From Paenibacillus sp. ACRRX (lineage in GTDB: Bacteria; Bacillota; Bacilli; Paenibacillales; Paenibacillaceae), in the NCBI RefSeq assembly GCF_022346885.1, contig NZ_JAKRNK010000011.1, positions 62,001-126,000 on the forward strand: 64,000 bases of DNA, given 5' to 3'. Within the stretch, counting starts at the first letter, position 1; each line of letters begins with the position of its first letter. The notes under the pieces were generated by a model. The model saw nothing but the letters and a program-made list of their open reading frames with translations, had not been told where the DNA came from and did no database searches. The translations under genes and the position numbers were made by a program. Positions 34,965-43,094 of this stretch are shown here, in pieces.

Positions 34965-35420
34965 GTGAAAGCTCAGAATAGAAAAGCGGGCCAATTACCG
35001 GCTAAGTTAGAAAAGTTAAAATCGAGGCAAAGTAAGAAAATCGGTATTCGTCAGGACCGTTTCCAACATCGGATGAGTGGTCGTACTTCTATTACGCTAG
35101 GACATCGTCATAACTTTCTAAATTTCACAGATCGCTTTATTCCAGGTAGGGGCACTCACCGCCATACCTTTAACGGTATTACCCGTGTTGCCGACGGCCA
35201 CCGCCATTCCTACGCAGGGATAACGGGGCGAGCAATCAACGGTCAGGGACCGCGTCATTTTCATCGTTTCCGGCAAGTGACACGGATTGCGGATGGACAC
35301 ACCCACGTTATCTCAGGAAGAACCAGCATACCTATTCGAGTAAGTGGATCTTCACGACATGTTCATAAAATTATTGTGCAAAAGATTAAAAAACATAAGT
35401 GTTGTTGCAACCATAATTGA
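34965..35420 (+). CDS. YmaF-family histidine-rich repeat protein
   Basis: A 151-residue basic protein built from repeated His-x-His segments at a spacing of about 20 residues: GHRHNF, THRHTF, GHRHSY, RHFHRF, GHTHVI and RHVHK, linked by G-I-T-R-V-A-D-like stretches. This pattern is the hallmark of the YmaF family (PF12788). A Cys-rich tail KKHKCCCNHN ends the protein. The first 45 residues are Lys/Arg/Gln-rich. The function is unknown; the paired histidines suggest metal binding or a spore/coat role, both inference. GTG 34965 is 10 bp after AGAGGA; GTG 34959 is an alternative. The gene stands alone. Confidence 0.8.
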   Translation: MKAQNRKAGQLPAKLEKLKSRQSKKIGIRQDRFQHRMSGRTSITLGHRHNFLNFTDRFIPGRGTHRHTFNGITRVADGHRHSYAGITGRAINGQGPRHFHRFRQVTRIADGHTHVISGRTSIPIRVSGSSRHVHKIIVQKIKKHKCCCNHN

Positions 35421-35539
35421 TGGGTCACGTTAAAAAATTTAATCTACGCTTTTAGAGAGGGTCGATGCTGGAATGCAGGAGGTGCTGACTAAGCTGGCAG
35501 TACCTTGTTACATTTAGAGGCAGCGATGTATATCGAATA

Positions 35540-35584
35540 ATGAACCAAGCGGATGCATTGTAAATGCAAGCGTCTGCTTGGTTC
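35540..35584. terminator. hairpin between convergent ymaF-like and GNAT genes
   Basis: GAACCAAGC pairs with GCTTGGTTC, with additional inner pairing (GGATGC/GCGTC). It sits between two converging genes and lacks a strong T run on either strand. Confidence 0.55.
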
Positions 35585-35601
35585 TATGCTTGAATATTAA
35601 T

Positions 35602-36120
35602 CTAATTGTCACCTTGATTGACTGGATTAAGTCTCCAGCCAATCATTCCATGCTTATGCTCGCATTGGACAAATCCCAACTTCTCCAGCACACGAATAGA
35701 AGCTCTATTCGTATCGAAGCAATCTGCTTCGATAACCTCAACCTTGTGGCTGCCCCAGGCATAGCTCACCAGTTCACGTACAGCTTCGGTAGCATAGCCG
35801 CGGCCTTGATAATTCGGCAGGAGCCCGTAACCGATCTCCACAGACCGCTTTTCATTAGGAACTCCTTTGAAGCCGATGTCACCAACGACGTTCATCTTAT
35901 CCTTGGCAATTACGAACCAAATCCCCCAGCCTAGCAGGTCAGGATCAGCATCAAGCGCGGCCATATAATGAGCAAAGTGGGAGCCAAACGGATATTTGAG
36001 GAGAGATACGGTTGCGTTCCAAGGCGCAGGAAGTTCAATCTCGCCATCTTGAACTTGCGATCTCACACATGGTATCAGAATTAACCGGGCGGTGTGCAAA
36101 TGCAGATGTGTTGCAGGCAT
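35602..36120 (-). CDS. GNAT-family N-acetyltransferase (RimJ/RimL-like)
   Basis: A 172-residue acetyltransferase that transfers acetyl from acetyl-CoA to an amino group. The conserved core is visible: GDIGFKGVPNEKRSVEIGYGL, then the acetyl-CoA-binding Q/R-x-x-G-x-G/A motif in NYQGRGYATEAVRELVSYA, and NRASIRVLEKLGF. ATG 36120 follows AAGGAGGG on the minus strand. The substrate is not predictable; RimJ/RimL-like members modify protein N-termini, others small molecules. Confidence 0.88.
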   Translation of the reverse strand: MPATHLHLHTARLILIPCVRSQVQDGEIELPAPWNATVSLLKYPFGSHFAHYMAALDADPDLLGWGIWFVIAKDKMNVVGDIGFKGVPNEKRSVEIGYGLLPNYQGRGYATEAVRELVSYAWGSHKVEVIEADCFDTNRASIRVLEKLGFVQCEHKHGMIGWRLNPVNQGDN

Positions 36121-36276
36121 TCAGGTAACCCTCCTTCGGCAAATTCCGTTGTCGGTTTCCTAATTATACCTTGATCGTGCCACACCTTGAAGAACGGTTC
36201 AACCCTTATTTTCACTTTTTCGTATTTATAAGCTTGAAGATGGGAATATTTTATGATCGTTTTTTCGCCTAGAGTG

Positions 36277-37539
36277 TTAAGGTGACGGACCCTCAACTAG
36301 GGCGAGCGTTTCTAATTCTAGCCACATCTGCTCATGAGCAGCCGTCATGTCTGAATTCTTCGGAGTCGCAGCCATATATAACTCATGCAGAACACCATCG
36401 TTATGGAGCCAGTCTCCCGGCTCAATGGGGGCATAGCGATCATCCTGCCATACTGCTTCCAGTCTAGGACTGTAAGCTGGGACTGGGCAAGAGTCAGACT
36501 GTTGGTACTCCTTGACGGTCTTAAGACTCGTGAATCGGTGCGGCCAGTAGTCAGCCCGTGATCCGGTGTGGGGAACCGCGCGCATGAAGCGAGTTGCGCC
36601 TGCATATACTTCCGGCATATCAAATAACAAGCTGTACAATTGCTTGCCAAAAGCAATTCGTTCACGCAGACTATCAAAACGCTCCAATGTCAAACCAACC
36701 ACTGACAAGGGAGCTTCTATGCTCGGTACGCCGATGGGAAATATGACTTGATTCATTTGCAACCATCCGTGTGCCCGGAATTCAATCCGCTGGATGGCAT
36801 GCTTTTGATAATCGGGGTGCTGAACGACACGACCTTCTATAACGTGCTGCTCATTAATGATTAAGGCAATGGTCAGAAGTGGGCTATTTGGTTGAATCCA
36901 GAACGATTCCCAGAATGGTGTCATAAAGGAAGAGACACCAAACTCCGGCAGCAAGTGAAACAAGCTTTTCCCTTGCCGTCGGCTTAGTGTATACAGCATC
37001 AACTGCGGGTAGGCATCTCTAAATATAAGAGCATTACAGCGTTCCAACACCCGATAGGACCAATGTCGATATTCACCGTCCATAATGGAAGGCAGCCATT
37101 CTCCCTGCAAGTCTGTCATATTCCAGCCGCCATTACGTGATACCATATGTGCCAACAGTGCCCAATGCAATTCTGGATACGATTGGTATATGCGCGCGTA
37201 GGCAGTTGTACGGGTGATATTGTTCCGATTTAAATTGCGTACACTTCTGTTTATATGTTGGATGATTTTACGTTCTTCGCGACTGAACGCTGTAGACTTC
37301 ACGGTGCGAATCCGCTGTTCTCCTACTCGCTGCTTGTCCAGTTCAGTCACGAGCCATCGAACCCTCTCTTCCACACGCTGCGCCTGCGCCCGATTCCATT
37401 CCAGTATATGCGGGCCTGAATGGACCCATTTGGAGCTTAATTCCCCGATTCGGCGTCTTATCGCTTCGTAAGCCGTATCTGTCAGCTGCTGAATCAATTT
37501 AATGAGCGACCTCCATTGCATATGTTTTGATGTGCCCAT
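36277..37539 (-). CDS. DUF2515 family protein
   Basis: A 420-residue cytoplasmic protein. The segment NNITRTTAYARIYQSYPELH followed by MVSRNGGWNMTDLQGEW is characteristic of DUF2515 (YppC family of Bacillales). No catalytic motif is recognisable and there are no membrane spans. ATG 37539 is 8 bp after AGGAG on the minus strand. It is about 155 bp upstream of the GNAT gene on the same strand and divergent from the thioredoxin-like gene. The function is unknown. Confidence 0.85.
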   Translation of the reverse strand: MGTSKHMQWRSLIKLIQQLTDTAYEAIRRRIGELSSKWVHSGPHILEWNRAQAQRVEERVRWLVTELDKQRVGEQRIRTVKSTAFSREERKIIQHINRSVRNLNRNNITRTTAYARIYQSYPELHWALLAHMVSRNGGWNMTDLQGEWLPSIMDGEYRHWSYRVLERCNALIFRDAYPQLMLYTLSRRQGKSLFHLLPEFGVSSFMTPFWESFWIQPNSPLLTIALIINEQHVIEGRVVQHPDYQKHAIQRIEFRAHGWLQMNQVIFPIGVPSIEAPLSVVGLTLERFDSLRERIAFGKQLYSLLFDMPEVYAGATRFMRAVPHTGSRADYWPHRFTSLKTVKEYQQSDSCPVPAYSPRLEAVWQDDRYAPIEPGDWLHNDGVLHELYMAATPKNSDMTAAHEQMWLELETLALVEGPSP

Positions 37540-37627
37540 GGAACAGCTCCTTTCTAATCCGCTTACCTTAAAAATATTAAATTTTTATTAGTATGCCCAA
37601 TAAATGGGGATAACTTCCATAGATGGT

Positions 37628-37656
37628 TTGACAACAATTCAGCATTTGATTTATGT
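37628..37656 (+). promoter_or_regulatory. promoter of the thioredoxin-like gene
   Basis: A perfect -35 TTGACA (37628-37633), 17 bp, and TTATGT (37651-37656). It lies about 30 bp before the ribosome site. Confidence 0.65.
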
Positions 37657-37687
37657 TAGATTGAACATAGTAAGGAGGTGATTATCC

Positions 37688-38023
37688 ATGGAAAAAATAC
37701 AATCGGTTGAACGCTTTTCAGCGCTGATTGCGGAGTCGCATCCGACGATTGCTGTATTTAAGACAAGCTGGTGTTCGGATTGTCACTTTATTGATCCATT
37801 TATGCCAGAAGTAGAGCAAAAGTTTAACGAAGTTACGTTTATCGAGGTAGATGCGGAGGCATTTGAAGAGATTGCACAGAAGTATAACATCTTGGGGATT
37901 CCAAGCTTTGTAGCTTTTAAAGGCGGCAAAGAAACGATTCGTTTTGTGAACAAGCTTCGCAAGACACAACCGGAGATTGAACAATTCGTAGAACGTGCTG
38001 TAGCTGTATCTGAAGCCGTATAA
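37688..38023 (+). CDS. thioredoxin-family protein
   Basis: A 111-residue thioredoxin-fold protein. The active site is TSWCSDCHF with Cys29 and Cys32, i.e. CSDC in place of the classical CGPC, followed by the cis-proline in ILGIPSFVAFKGGK. This resembles YtpP-type small thioredoxins of Bacillales. ATG 37688 follows TAAGGAGGTGA, an excellent ribosome site. It is a single-gene unit with its own promoter and terminator. The CSDC centre suggests a redox potential different from housekeeping thioredoxin; the partner is unknown. Confidence 0.9.
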   Translation: MEKIQSVERFSALIAESHPTIAVFKTSWCSDCHFIDPFMPEVEQKFNEVTFIEVDAEAFEEIAQKYNILGIPSFVAFKGGKETIRFVNKLRKTQPEIEQFVERAVAVSEAV

Positions 38024-38043
38024 TGCACAATCGGAATTGAAGG

Positions 38044-38086
38044 CAAACTCTTAATGCTGTGTCACGGCGTTAAGAGTTTGTTTTTT
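38044..38086 (+). terminator. terminator after the thioredoxin-like gene
   Basis: CAAACTCTTAA pairs with TTAAGAGTTTG and is followed by six T residues. Confidence 0.92.
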
Positions 38087-38223
38087 GTCAATCAAGAATT
38101 GTGAAAGTTATGGTATTATATTTGTCACAATTTTCCCCTACACGATTGTCCATTTTTCGGTATAATGATAGCAATTGGAACAGATTTCTATTTACAGCGG
38201 TTCCAAACTGAATAACGGGTCAG

Positions 38224-39207
38224 GTGAAACGAGTGAAGGCTAACCAGTTCATCCCTCTCAAGAGACTCGCCTACATGACATGTATTGGCATGTTTATCGT
38301 CGTACTGAACGGGGCTTTAGTGACGAAGACGGGCTCAGGAATGGGCTGCGGGACCGATTGGCCGCTGTGCAACGGCAAATTTGTGCCCGCTTACACGATA
38401 GAATCGATGATTGAATATTCCCACCGTTTTATAACTGGAATTGTAGGTCTACTGGTGTTGTTGACGTTTATTCTTACACTGAGACAGGCGAAGGACAAGC
38501 GTGATGCCGTGTTGTATTCTTCGTCAACGCTGTTGTTCACCATCGTACAAGCCATTATGGGGGCGCTTGCGGTTGTGTTTACACAAAATCCTCCAGTAAT
38601 GGCGCTGCATTTTGGCTTCTCGCTTCTGGCATTTGCCTCTTCGTTTCTAATGTGCATGGCGATGAGGAAGTATGCACAGGGGCAAGTGACGCACAGAAAT
38701 CAAGCTGCTCGTCCGGTTCAGGAAGTATTCCGGTACGGCGTATGGTTCACGCTGCTTTATACCTATATTGTTATTTATGTAGGTGCATTTGTCCGACATA
38801 CAGATTCATCAGGCGGCTGCATGGGCTGGCCGCTATGCAATGGCGAGCTTATACCAGAGCTGACCGGCGGCACGCTCATTGCTTTTATGCATCGAATTGC
38901 AGCTGCTTTGTTATTTGTTGTAGTTGCGATCATGGCACATTTTGCGTATCACCATCACAAGGATAATCGGGAGATACAGCAGTTGGGTATTTGGTCGATG
39001 GTATTATGCGCAGGGCAGATCGTTAGCGGTGCTTTAGTTGTCTTCACGATTACAGATATGAACGCGCTGTTATTTACGAGCTTGCTTCATACGGTTCTTA
39101 TCTGCGGCTTGTTCAGCGTTCTATGTTATATGAGTATACGAGTGTGGCAGCTAAGGGAGCTTCCTGAAGTGGAGTCTTCATTGGAGCGTATGTCAACTCA
39201 AGGATAG
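38224..39207 (+). CDS. ctaA: heme A synthase
   Basis: A 327-residue membrane protein of the COX15/CtaA family that oxidises heme O to heme A for aa3-type cytochrome oxidase. Eight hydrophobic segments occur in two similar halves. Both halves carry the paired cysteine segment, GMGCGTDWPLCNGKF and GGCMGWPLCNGEL, and the heme-ligand histidines in IEYSHRFITG and IAFMHRIAAA. The two halves align, as expected from the internal duplication of the family. GTG 38224 is used here; GTG 38233 is an alternative. A TATAAT at 38161 may be its -10 box. CtaB is not adjacent, unlike in B. subtilis. Confidence 0.93.
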   Translation: MKRVKANQFIPLKRLAYMTCIGMFIVVLNGALVTKTGSGMGCGTDWPLCNGKFVPAYTIESMIEYSHRFITGIVGLLVLLTFILTLRQAKDKRDAVLYSSSTLLFTIVQAIMGALAVVFTQNPPVMALHFGFSLLAFASSFLMCMAMRKYAQGQVTHRNQAARPVQEVFRYGVWFTLLYTYIVIYVGAFVRHTDSSGGCMGWPLCNGELIPELTGGTLIAFMHRIAAALLFVVVAIMAHFAYHHHKDNREIQQLGIWSMVLCAGQIVSGALVVFTITDMNALLFTSLLHTVLICGLFSVLCYMSIRVWQLRELPEVESSLERMSTQG

Positions 39208-39287
39208 CCAGTATGCAGAGGGAATAGTTTGAGTCGTCGGCATACCTGAACGATCAACGATTGGAACTTCAATACATAAACATACAC

Positions 39288-39342
39288 AAAAGCAGACCAC
39301 AGCGCGTACCACGATTTGTGTACGTCACTCGGTCTGCTTTTG
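39288..39342 (+). terminator. terminator after ctaA
   Basis: AAAAGCAGACC pairs with GGTCTGCTTTT. It also works in reverse and could end the small minus-strand gene. Confidence 0.85.
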
Positions 39343-39400
39343 TCTGGTTACAACTATAAGGCTGCTATGAATTACAACTCTAAACATCGATTTGTACTCC

Positions 39401-39571
39401 TTATGCGCCCTTAGGTGTGAAGTGGACTTCCTCGTCTGCGTTAGTACCCAAGAAGACGACTGCTGCTGCGGCTTTAGCTGCTGCTAGCCAGCGTAGATTC
39501 CATTGTGAGTGCTGCTGTTGGCTGGAAGCTGCTGCCTTCAGTTTGTTCATGCTGCGTGTTGTGTTCATCAT
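39401..39571 (-). CDS. small Ala-rich protein of unknown function
   Basis: A 56-residue ORF on the minus strand. Its ATG 39571 lies 7 bp after GAGGAGGA, one of the best ribosome sites in the window, which is the main reason to accept it. The protein begins MMNTTRSMNKLKAAASS, continues with a Gln-rich patch and has a hydrophobic Ala-rich stretch (WLAAAKAAAAVVFLG) before an acidic, polar tail. The stretch could be a short membrane helix. I do not recognise it. A TACAAT at about 39627-39632 on the minus strand could be its -10 box. Confidence 0.6.
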   Translation of the reverse strand: MMNTTRSMNKLKAAASSQQQHSQWNLRWLAAAKAAAAVVFLGTNADEEVHFTPKGA

Positions 39572-39731
39572 TGTAAGTTCCTCCTCGGTTATGTTTGTCG
39601 GTAGGTTGCTGCTTGATGTCTTTATTGTACCGAACGATAACATGACGAGCCATGCATGGGACTTACGCCTGTCTTACAATGTCGTCATGTGACGAAAGAG
39701 AAGATACGGATAGATGTTCCTAATTCTAAAC

Positions 39732-39760
39732 TTGGGATTAGATTAAAAAAAGATTATACT
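39732..39760 (+). promoter_or_regulatory. promoter of the UbiD-family gene
   Basis: TTGGGA (39732-39737), exactly 17 bp, TATACT (39755-39760). It lies inside a longer open frame that runs into the ubiD gene and so argues for the internal start at 39887. Confidence 0.7.
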
Positions 39761-39886
39761 TATGATTATGTGGAATCCAAGCACCAACTGAACTTATTTC
39801 AAAAAAAATGTTTAGTAACGAATATAGAGGACCGAATAGAACATGCCATGCGATTCGGCGTAATTCGCGGTCCAAGGAGGGCTAAC

Positions 39887-41674
39887 ATGTCATTTGCTAA
39901 CATACGACAATTTGTGGACAAGTTGAAGCAGGAACAGGACTTGGCGGTAATTGAAGCGGAGGTAGATCCATATCTGGAAATTGCGGAAATACACCGCCGT
40001 GTCATTGAAGAAGGGGGACCAGCACTGCTCTTTACCAATGTAAAGGGGAGTCCTTTTCCTGTTGTCACCAACTTGTTTGGCACGATGCGTCGTACGGATA
40101 TGGCTTTCGGACCGCGCCCTGAACAATTTGCGAAACAGGGCATCGAAGCTATACATAAATTAATGCCTCCCACGCCTAAGAAACTGTGGGATCAGAAATC
40201 TTTATTTTGGGATGCATTGAAGGTTGGCTTCAAAAATGTACCGGCTCATCAAGCCCCAATCACACAAGTGCGCAAGACAGAAAAGCCGCTGCAAGGCTTG
40301 CCTGCATTGACCAGTTGGCAACTAGACGGGGGGCCTTTTATTACGCTGCCCCTCGTATATACGGAACATCCTGACTTCGGCGCGAGTGATCATAATCTTG
40401 GCATGTACCGCATTCAGATTTATGACGATCAAACTACTGGCGTCCATTGGCAGATTCAGAAGGGCGGCGGCTTCCATTATGGTGAAGCGGAGAAGCGGAA
40501 TCAGGATTTTCCGGTGTCCGTTATCGTAGGTGGCCCACCTGCCCTAATCGCTTCGGCGATCGCACCTCTGCCTGAGAAGCTGCCTGAACTCCTGATGGCT
40601 TCATTTGTGTTAGGAGAACGTTTGCCGGTAGTAGACAGCGGCTTTGCGGGTCATCGTATCCCGGCGGAGGCGGACTTTGTCATTCAAGGTTTTGTGCCGC
40701 CCCATATTCGCCGCCCTGAAGGGCCTTTTGGCGATCACTATGGCTATTATTCCTGGGTGCATGATTTCCCTGTGCTAAACGTGAAGCAAATGTATCACCG
40801 CAAAGATGCGATTTATCCGGCTACCATTGTAGGAAAGCCGCGCCAAGAAGACTATTTCTTGGGCGAGTATCTAGTTCGCTTATTGTCTCCTGCGTTCCCG
40901 ATGGTCATGCCAAGTGTGCGTAAAGTGCATCCGTATGCAGAGACTGGTGTCCACTCGATGGCCGCGGCAGTCGTGCGGGAAAGTTATTCCCGCGAAGCGC
41001 TCATGTCTGGATTCCGTATACTTGGTGAGGGACAGCTCAGCTTAACGAAGTTTCTGTTCCTGACGGATCAGATGGTTGATCTTGAGAATTTCCCGCTGCT
41101 GCTGGAATCTGTACTGGAACGATTTAAGCCGGAGACGGATCTGTACATTATCAACAACACGGCACATGATACGCTAGACTATACCGGGCATAAGCTGAAT
41201 CATGGCAGCAAGGGCATTATGCTTGGCGTAGGCGATCCTGTACGTAAACTGCCACGCGAATATACGGAAGGTGAAGTCGCAGAGATTCGCGACATCGCTG
41301 CATACTGCGGCGGTTGCTTGACGATGACCGGTGCAACTTACGAAGAAGAGCCGCAGCTTGCGGAGCGGCTTATGCATCGGTTGGCAGAGAAGGGCACGGA
41401 ATGGCCGCTTATCTTCTTGGTGGACGACGCCCATCAGATTGCAAGCAGTCAATTATCGTTTCTGTGGGCAGTATTCACGCGCTTTAATCCGGCCTCGGAC
41501 ATTTATGCGGCGGCGGAAGTACGTCAGCACCATTTAAGCTACAAGCTGCCAATTGTGATAGATGCACGTATGAAGCCTGGATACCCGGATGAGTTAATTC
41601 CTCGTGAAGACATTGTCAAGCTGGTTGATGATCGCTGGAAACAATACTTCCCGAACGGAGTCACAGGCAAATAG
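39887..41674 (+). CDS. UbiD-family prenyl-FMN-dependent decarboxylase, probable menaquinone pathway (MqnL candidate)
   Basis: A 595-residue decarboxylase of the UbiD family. Conserved parts include EVDPYLEIAEIHRRVIEEGGPALLF (split here by normal spacing), the substrate/cofactor region GMYRIQIYD and GVHWQIQKGGGFHY, and IPAEADFVIQGF with GPFGDHYGYYS, where the essential Glu and metal-binding residues lie. ATG 39887 follows AAGGAGGG by 5 bp; upstream codons are not translated by this evidence. Since mqnE is present at 54.8 kb, the likely role is decarboxylation in the futalosine menaquinone route (MqnL), but aromatic-acid decarboxylation cannot be excluded. No UbiX partner is nearby. Confidence 0.85.
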   Translation: MSFANIRQFVDKLKQEQDLAVIEAEVDPYLEIAEIHRRVIEEGGPALLFTNVKGSPFPVVTNLFGTMRRTDMAFGPRPEQFAKQGIEAIHKLMPPTPKKLWDQKSLFWDALKVGFKNVPAHQAPITQVRKTEKPLQGLPALTSWQLDGGPFITLPLVYTEHPDFGASDHNLGMYRIQIYDDQTTGVHWQIQKGGGFHYGEAEKRNQDFPVSVIVGGPPALIASAIAPLPEKLPELLMASFVLGERLPVVDSGFAGHRIPAEADFVIQGFVPPHIRRPEGPFGDHYGYYSWVHDFPVLNVKQMYHRKDAIYPATIVGKPRQEDYFLGEYLVRLLSPAFPMVMPSVRKVHPYAETGVHSMAAAVVRESYSREALMSGFRILGEGQLSLTKFLFLTDQMVDLENFPLLLESVLERFKPETDLYIINNTAHDTLDYTGHKLNHGSKGIMLGVGDPVRKLPREYTEGEVAEIRDIAAYCGGCLTMTGATYEEEPQLAERLMHRLAEKGTEWPLIFLVDDAHQIASSQLSFLWAVFTRFNPASDIYAAAEVRQHHLSYKLPIVIDARMKPGYPDELIPREDIVKLVDDRWKQYFPNGVTGK

Positions 41675-41699
41675 GAGCCAGTTGGCTCATTGAAGGACA

Positions 41700-41735
41700 G
41701 GCATCTTAACCTTTTCTGGTTAAGATGCCACTTTT
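41700..41735 (+). terminator. terminator after the UbiD-family gene
   Basis: GGCATCTTAACC and GGTTAAGATGCC form a perfect 12-bp stem with a 6-base loop, followed by ACTTTTC. Confidence 0.85.
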
Positions 41736-41800
41736 CGAGTTACCTTAACAACACATGGGAGATGGTTAAAGTCATTTCATTGGTGGATGGAGGGCGTGTT

Positions 41801-42517
41801 ATGCTCCGAATGCTGTTCGGCGAAGCACCGCGTGTAGATACAGGCGAATTATTAGAAGCAATGGCTGCAATGGATCATTATCTGGCAAAGGTGCGCGCAG
41901 TAATGGAACGAGATGGGGACCCTCACCATGATTGGCGCAAGATCGAAGTGTGGACGGTAGGCTTGAAAACGTCTCTTGATGAGTTAGAGCAGAGCATGTA
42001 TGCATCTGATCGGTTTGCCAGTCAGGTTACGAAGCAATATCAAGAGGAAATGAATGAAGAAGAACTGGATAATTACTATCGTCATGTCTATTTCTACAAG
42101 AATGGTTTTATTCGGTTGTTCTCGGTGCTTGATAAGGTGGGAACCTTGTTAAATGAGGCTTTGCAGCTTGATACAGGGAAGGTGAAGAACCGATTTTCGT
42201 TTTTTACCGTCTTGAGGCAAATGAATTATTTAAATACGACACCTGCATTGACTAGGGAGCTTATGCATTTGAAGGACGTCCATAAAGACTCCTTGCAGCG
42301 CTTGCGCAAGCGCCGCAATACAGAAATTCATCATATGAACGCTGAAATGCAGGATGACTTGTGGCAGCGACATCGCAGCCTTAACGATAAAGTAAAACTC
42401 GAGAACATCCAGGCAAACGTCCATGACCTAAAAGATGGATATGAGGCGGTTTGTCAGGTCTTAATCGCTATATTTACACATTTACTCAGTATGAAAAATG
42501 GTAACGAAAGCAAATAA
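41801..42517 (+). CDS. Cthe_2314-type HEPN domain protein
   Basis: A 238-residue, alpha-helical protein. The central YRHVYFYKNGFIRLFSVLDK and the late RLRKRRNTEIHHMNAEMQDD match Cthe_2314-like HEPN proteins; the latter carries the R-x4-6-H motif (R-N-T-E-I-H-H) that forms the RNase centre in active HEPN toxins. ATG 41801 is 6 bp after GGAGGG and lies past the terminator of the previous gene, so the longer upstream frame is rejected. HEPN proteins often pair with a nucleotidyltransferase antitoxin, but none is adjacent. Whether this one is an RNase is unknown. Confidence 0.75.
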   Translation: MLRMLFGEAPRVDTGELLEAMAAMDHYLAKVRAVMERDGDPHHDWRKIEVWTVGLKTSLDELEQSMYASDRFASQVTKQYQEEMNEEELDNYYRHVYFYKNGFIRLFSVLDKVGTLLNEALQLDTGKVKNRFSFFTVLRQMNYLNTTPALTRELMHLKDVHKDSLQRLRKRRNTEIHHMNAEMQDDLWQRHRSLNDKVKLENIQANVHDLKDGYEAVCQVLIAIFTHLLSMKNGNESK

Positions 42518-42524
42518 ATGGATG

Positions 42525-42553
42525 TTGACAAGGTTAATTCCCTGCTATATACT
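42525..42553 (+). promoter_or_regulatory. promoter of the SAM riboswitch/metNIQ unit
   Basis: Consensus TTGACA (42525-42530), 17 bp, TATACT (42548-42553), 24 bp before the riboswitch. Confidence 0.88.
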
Positions 42554-42577
42554 CTGAATTAACTTCATAACCATTTT

Positions 42578-42815
42578 CTTATCAAGAGAGGCGGAGGGAC
42601 AGGCCCGATGAAGCCCGGCAACCGATTATGCAAGCCCGGTAGTGCTTATGTCAGCGAATATCGCTACAAGCATGCTTGCATAATGATCAAGGTGCTAATT
42701 CCTTCAAAGCGTGATTGCTTTGGCAGATGAGGAAAGGGAGACTTCGACTCATCCGCGCCATCCGGCGATATGATTTTCGAGAGCCCCCTTTTGGCATCTG
42801 CCAAGAGGGGGCTCT
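42578..42815 (+). ncRNA. SAM-I (S-box) riboswitch with terminator
   Basis: The aptamer begins with CTTATCAAGAGAGGCGGAGG, continues GACAGGCCCGATGAAGCCCGG and CAACC (the conserved core), AAGGTGCTAATTCC and TTTGGCAGATGAGGAAAG. The expression platform ends in AGAGCCCCC/GGGGGCTCT (42780-42815) plus a T-rich tail. When S-adenosylmethionine is bound the terminator should form and shut off the downstream metNIQ operon. About 280 bp separate the terminator from metN, unusually long, with no other gene or structure recognised there. Confidence 0.95.
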
Positions 42816-43094
42816 TGTTATTTATACAAGATCTGCTTGCATGAGGTGTCCACTAACTGTTAAATGCGGCTTGCCATGAGATATAAGGTAGGCTGCATCG
42901 ATTTCGGCAATCGAAAGCGATGGTGCTGAGAGTGACACAGATGTAGCGGTCAATCCTGAATAATGGGATGCAAGTTAGAAAGTTGCAGGTTTAAGTTGTA
43001 TATTACAAGGTAAGATTTATGGAATGATGTGGTCTTCCCGATTTAACCCGATGTTAAAATGGGAAAGAAGTGCATCCTAAAGTAAGTCGGAAGG

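Noticed and set aside
39656..39886. N-terminal extension of the UbiD-family gene by 77 codons
   Set aside because: It contains a good promoter (TTGGGA-N17-TATACT) and lacks a ribosome site, while AAGGAGGG precedes ATG 39887.
42838..43094. Second riboswitch or T-box before metN
   Set aside because: No T-box core sequence or other known aptamer motif could be found by eye.
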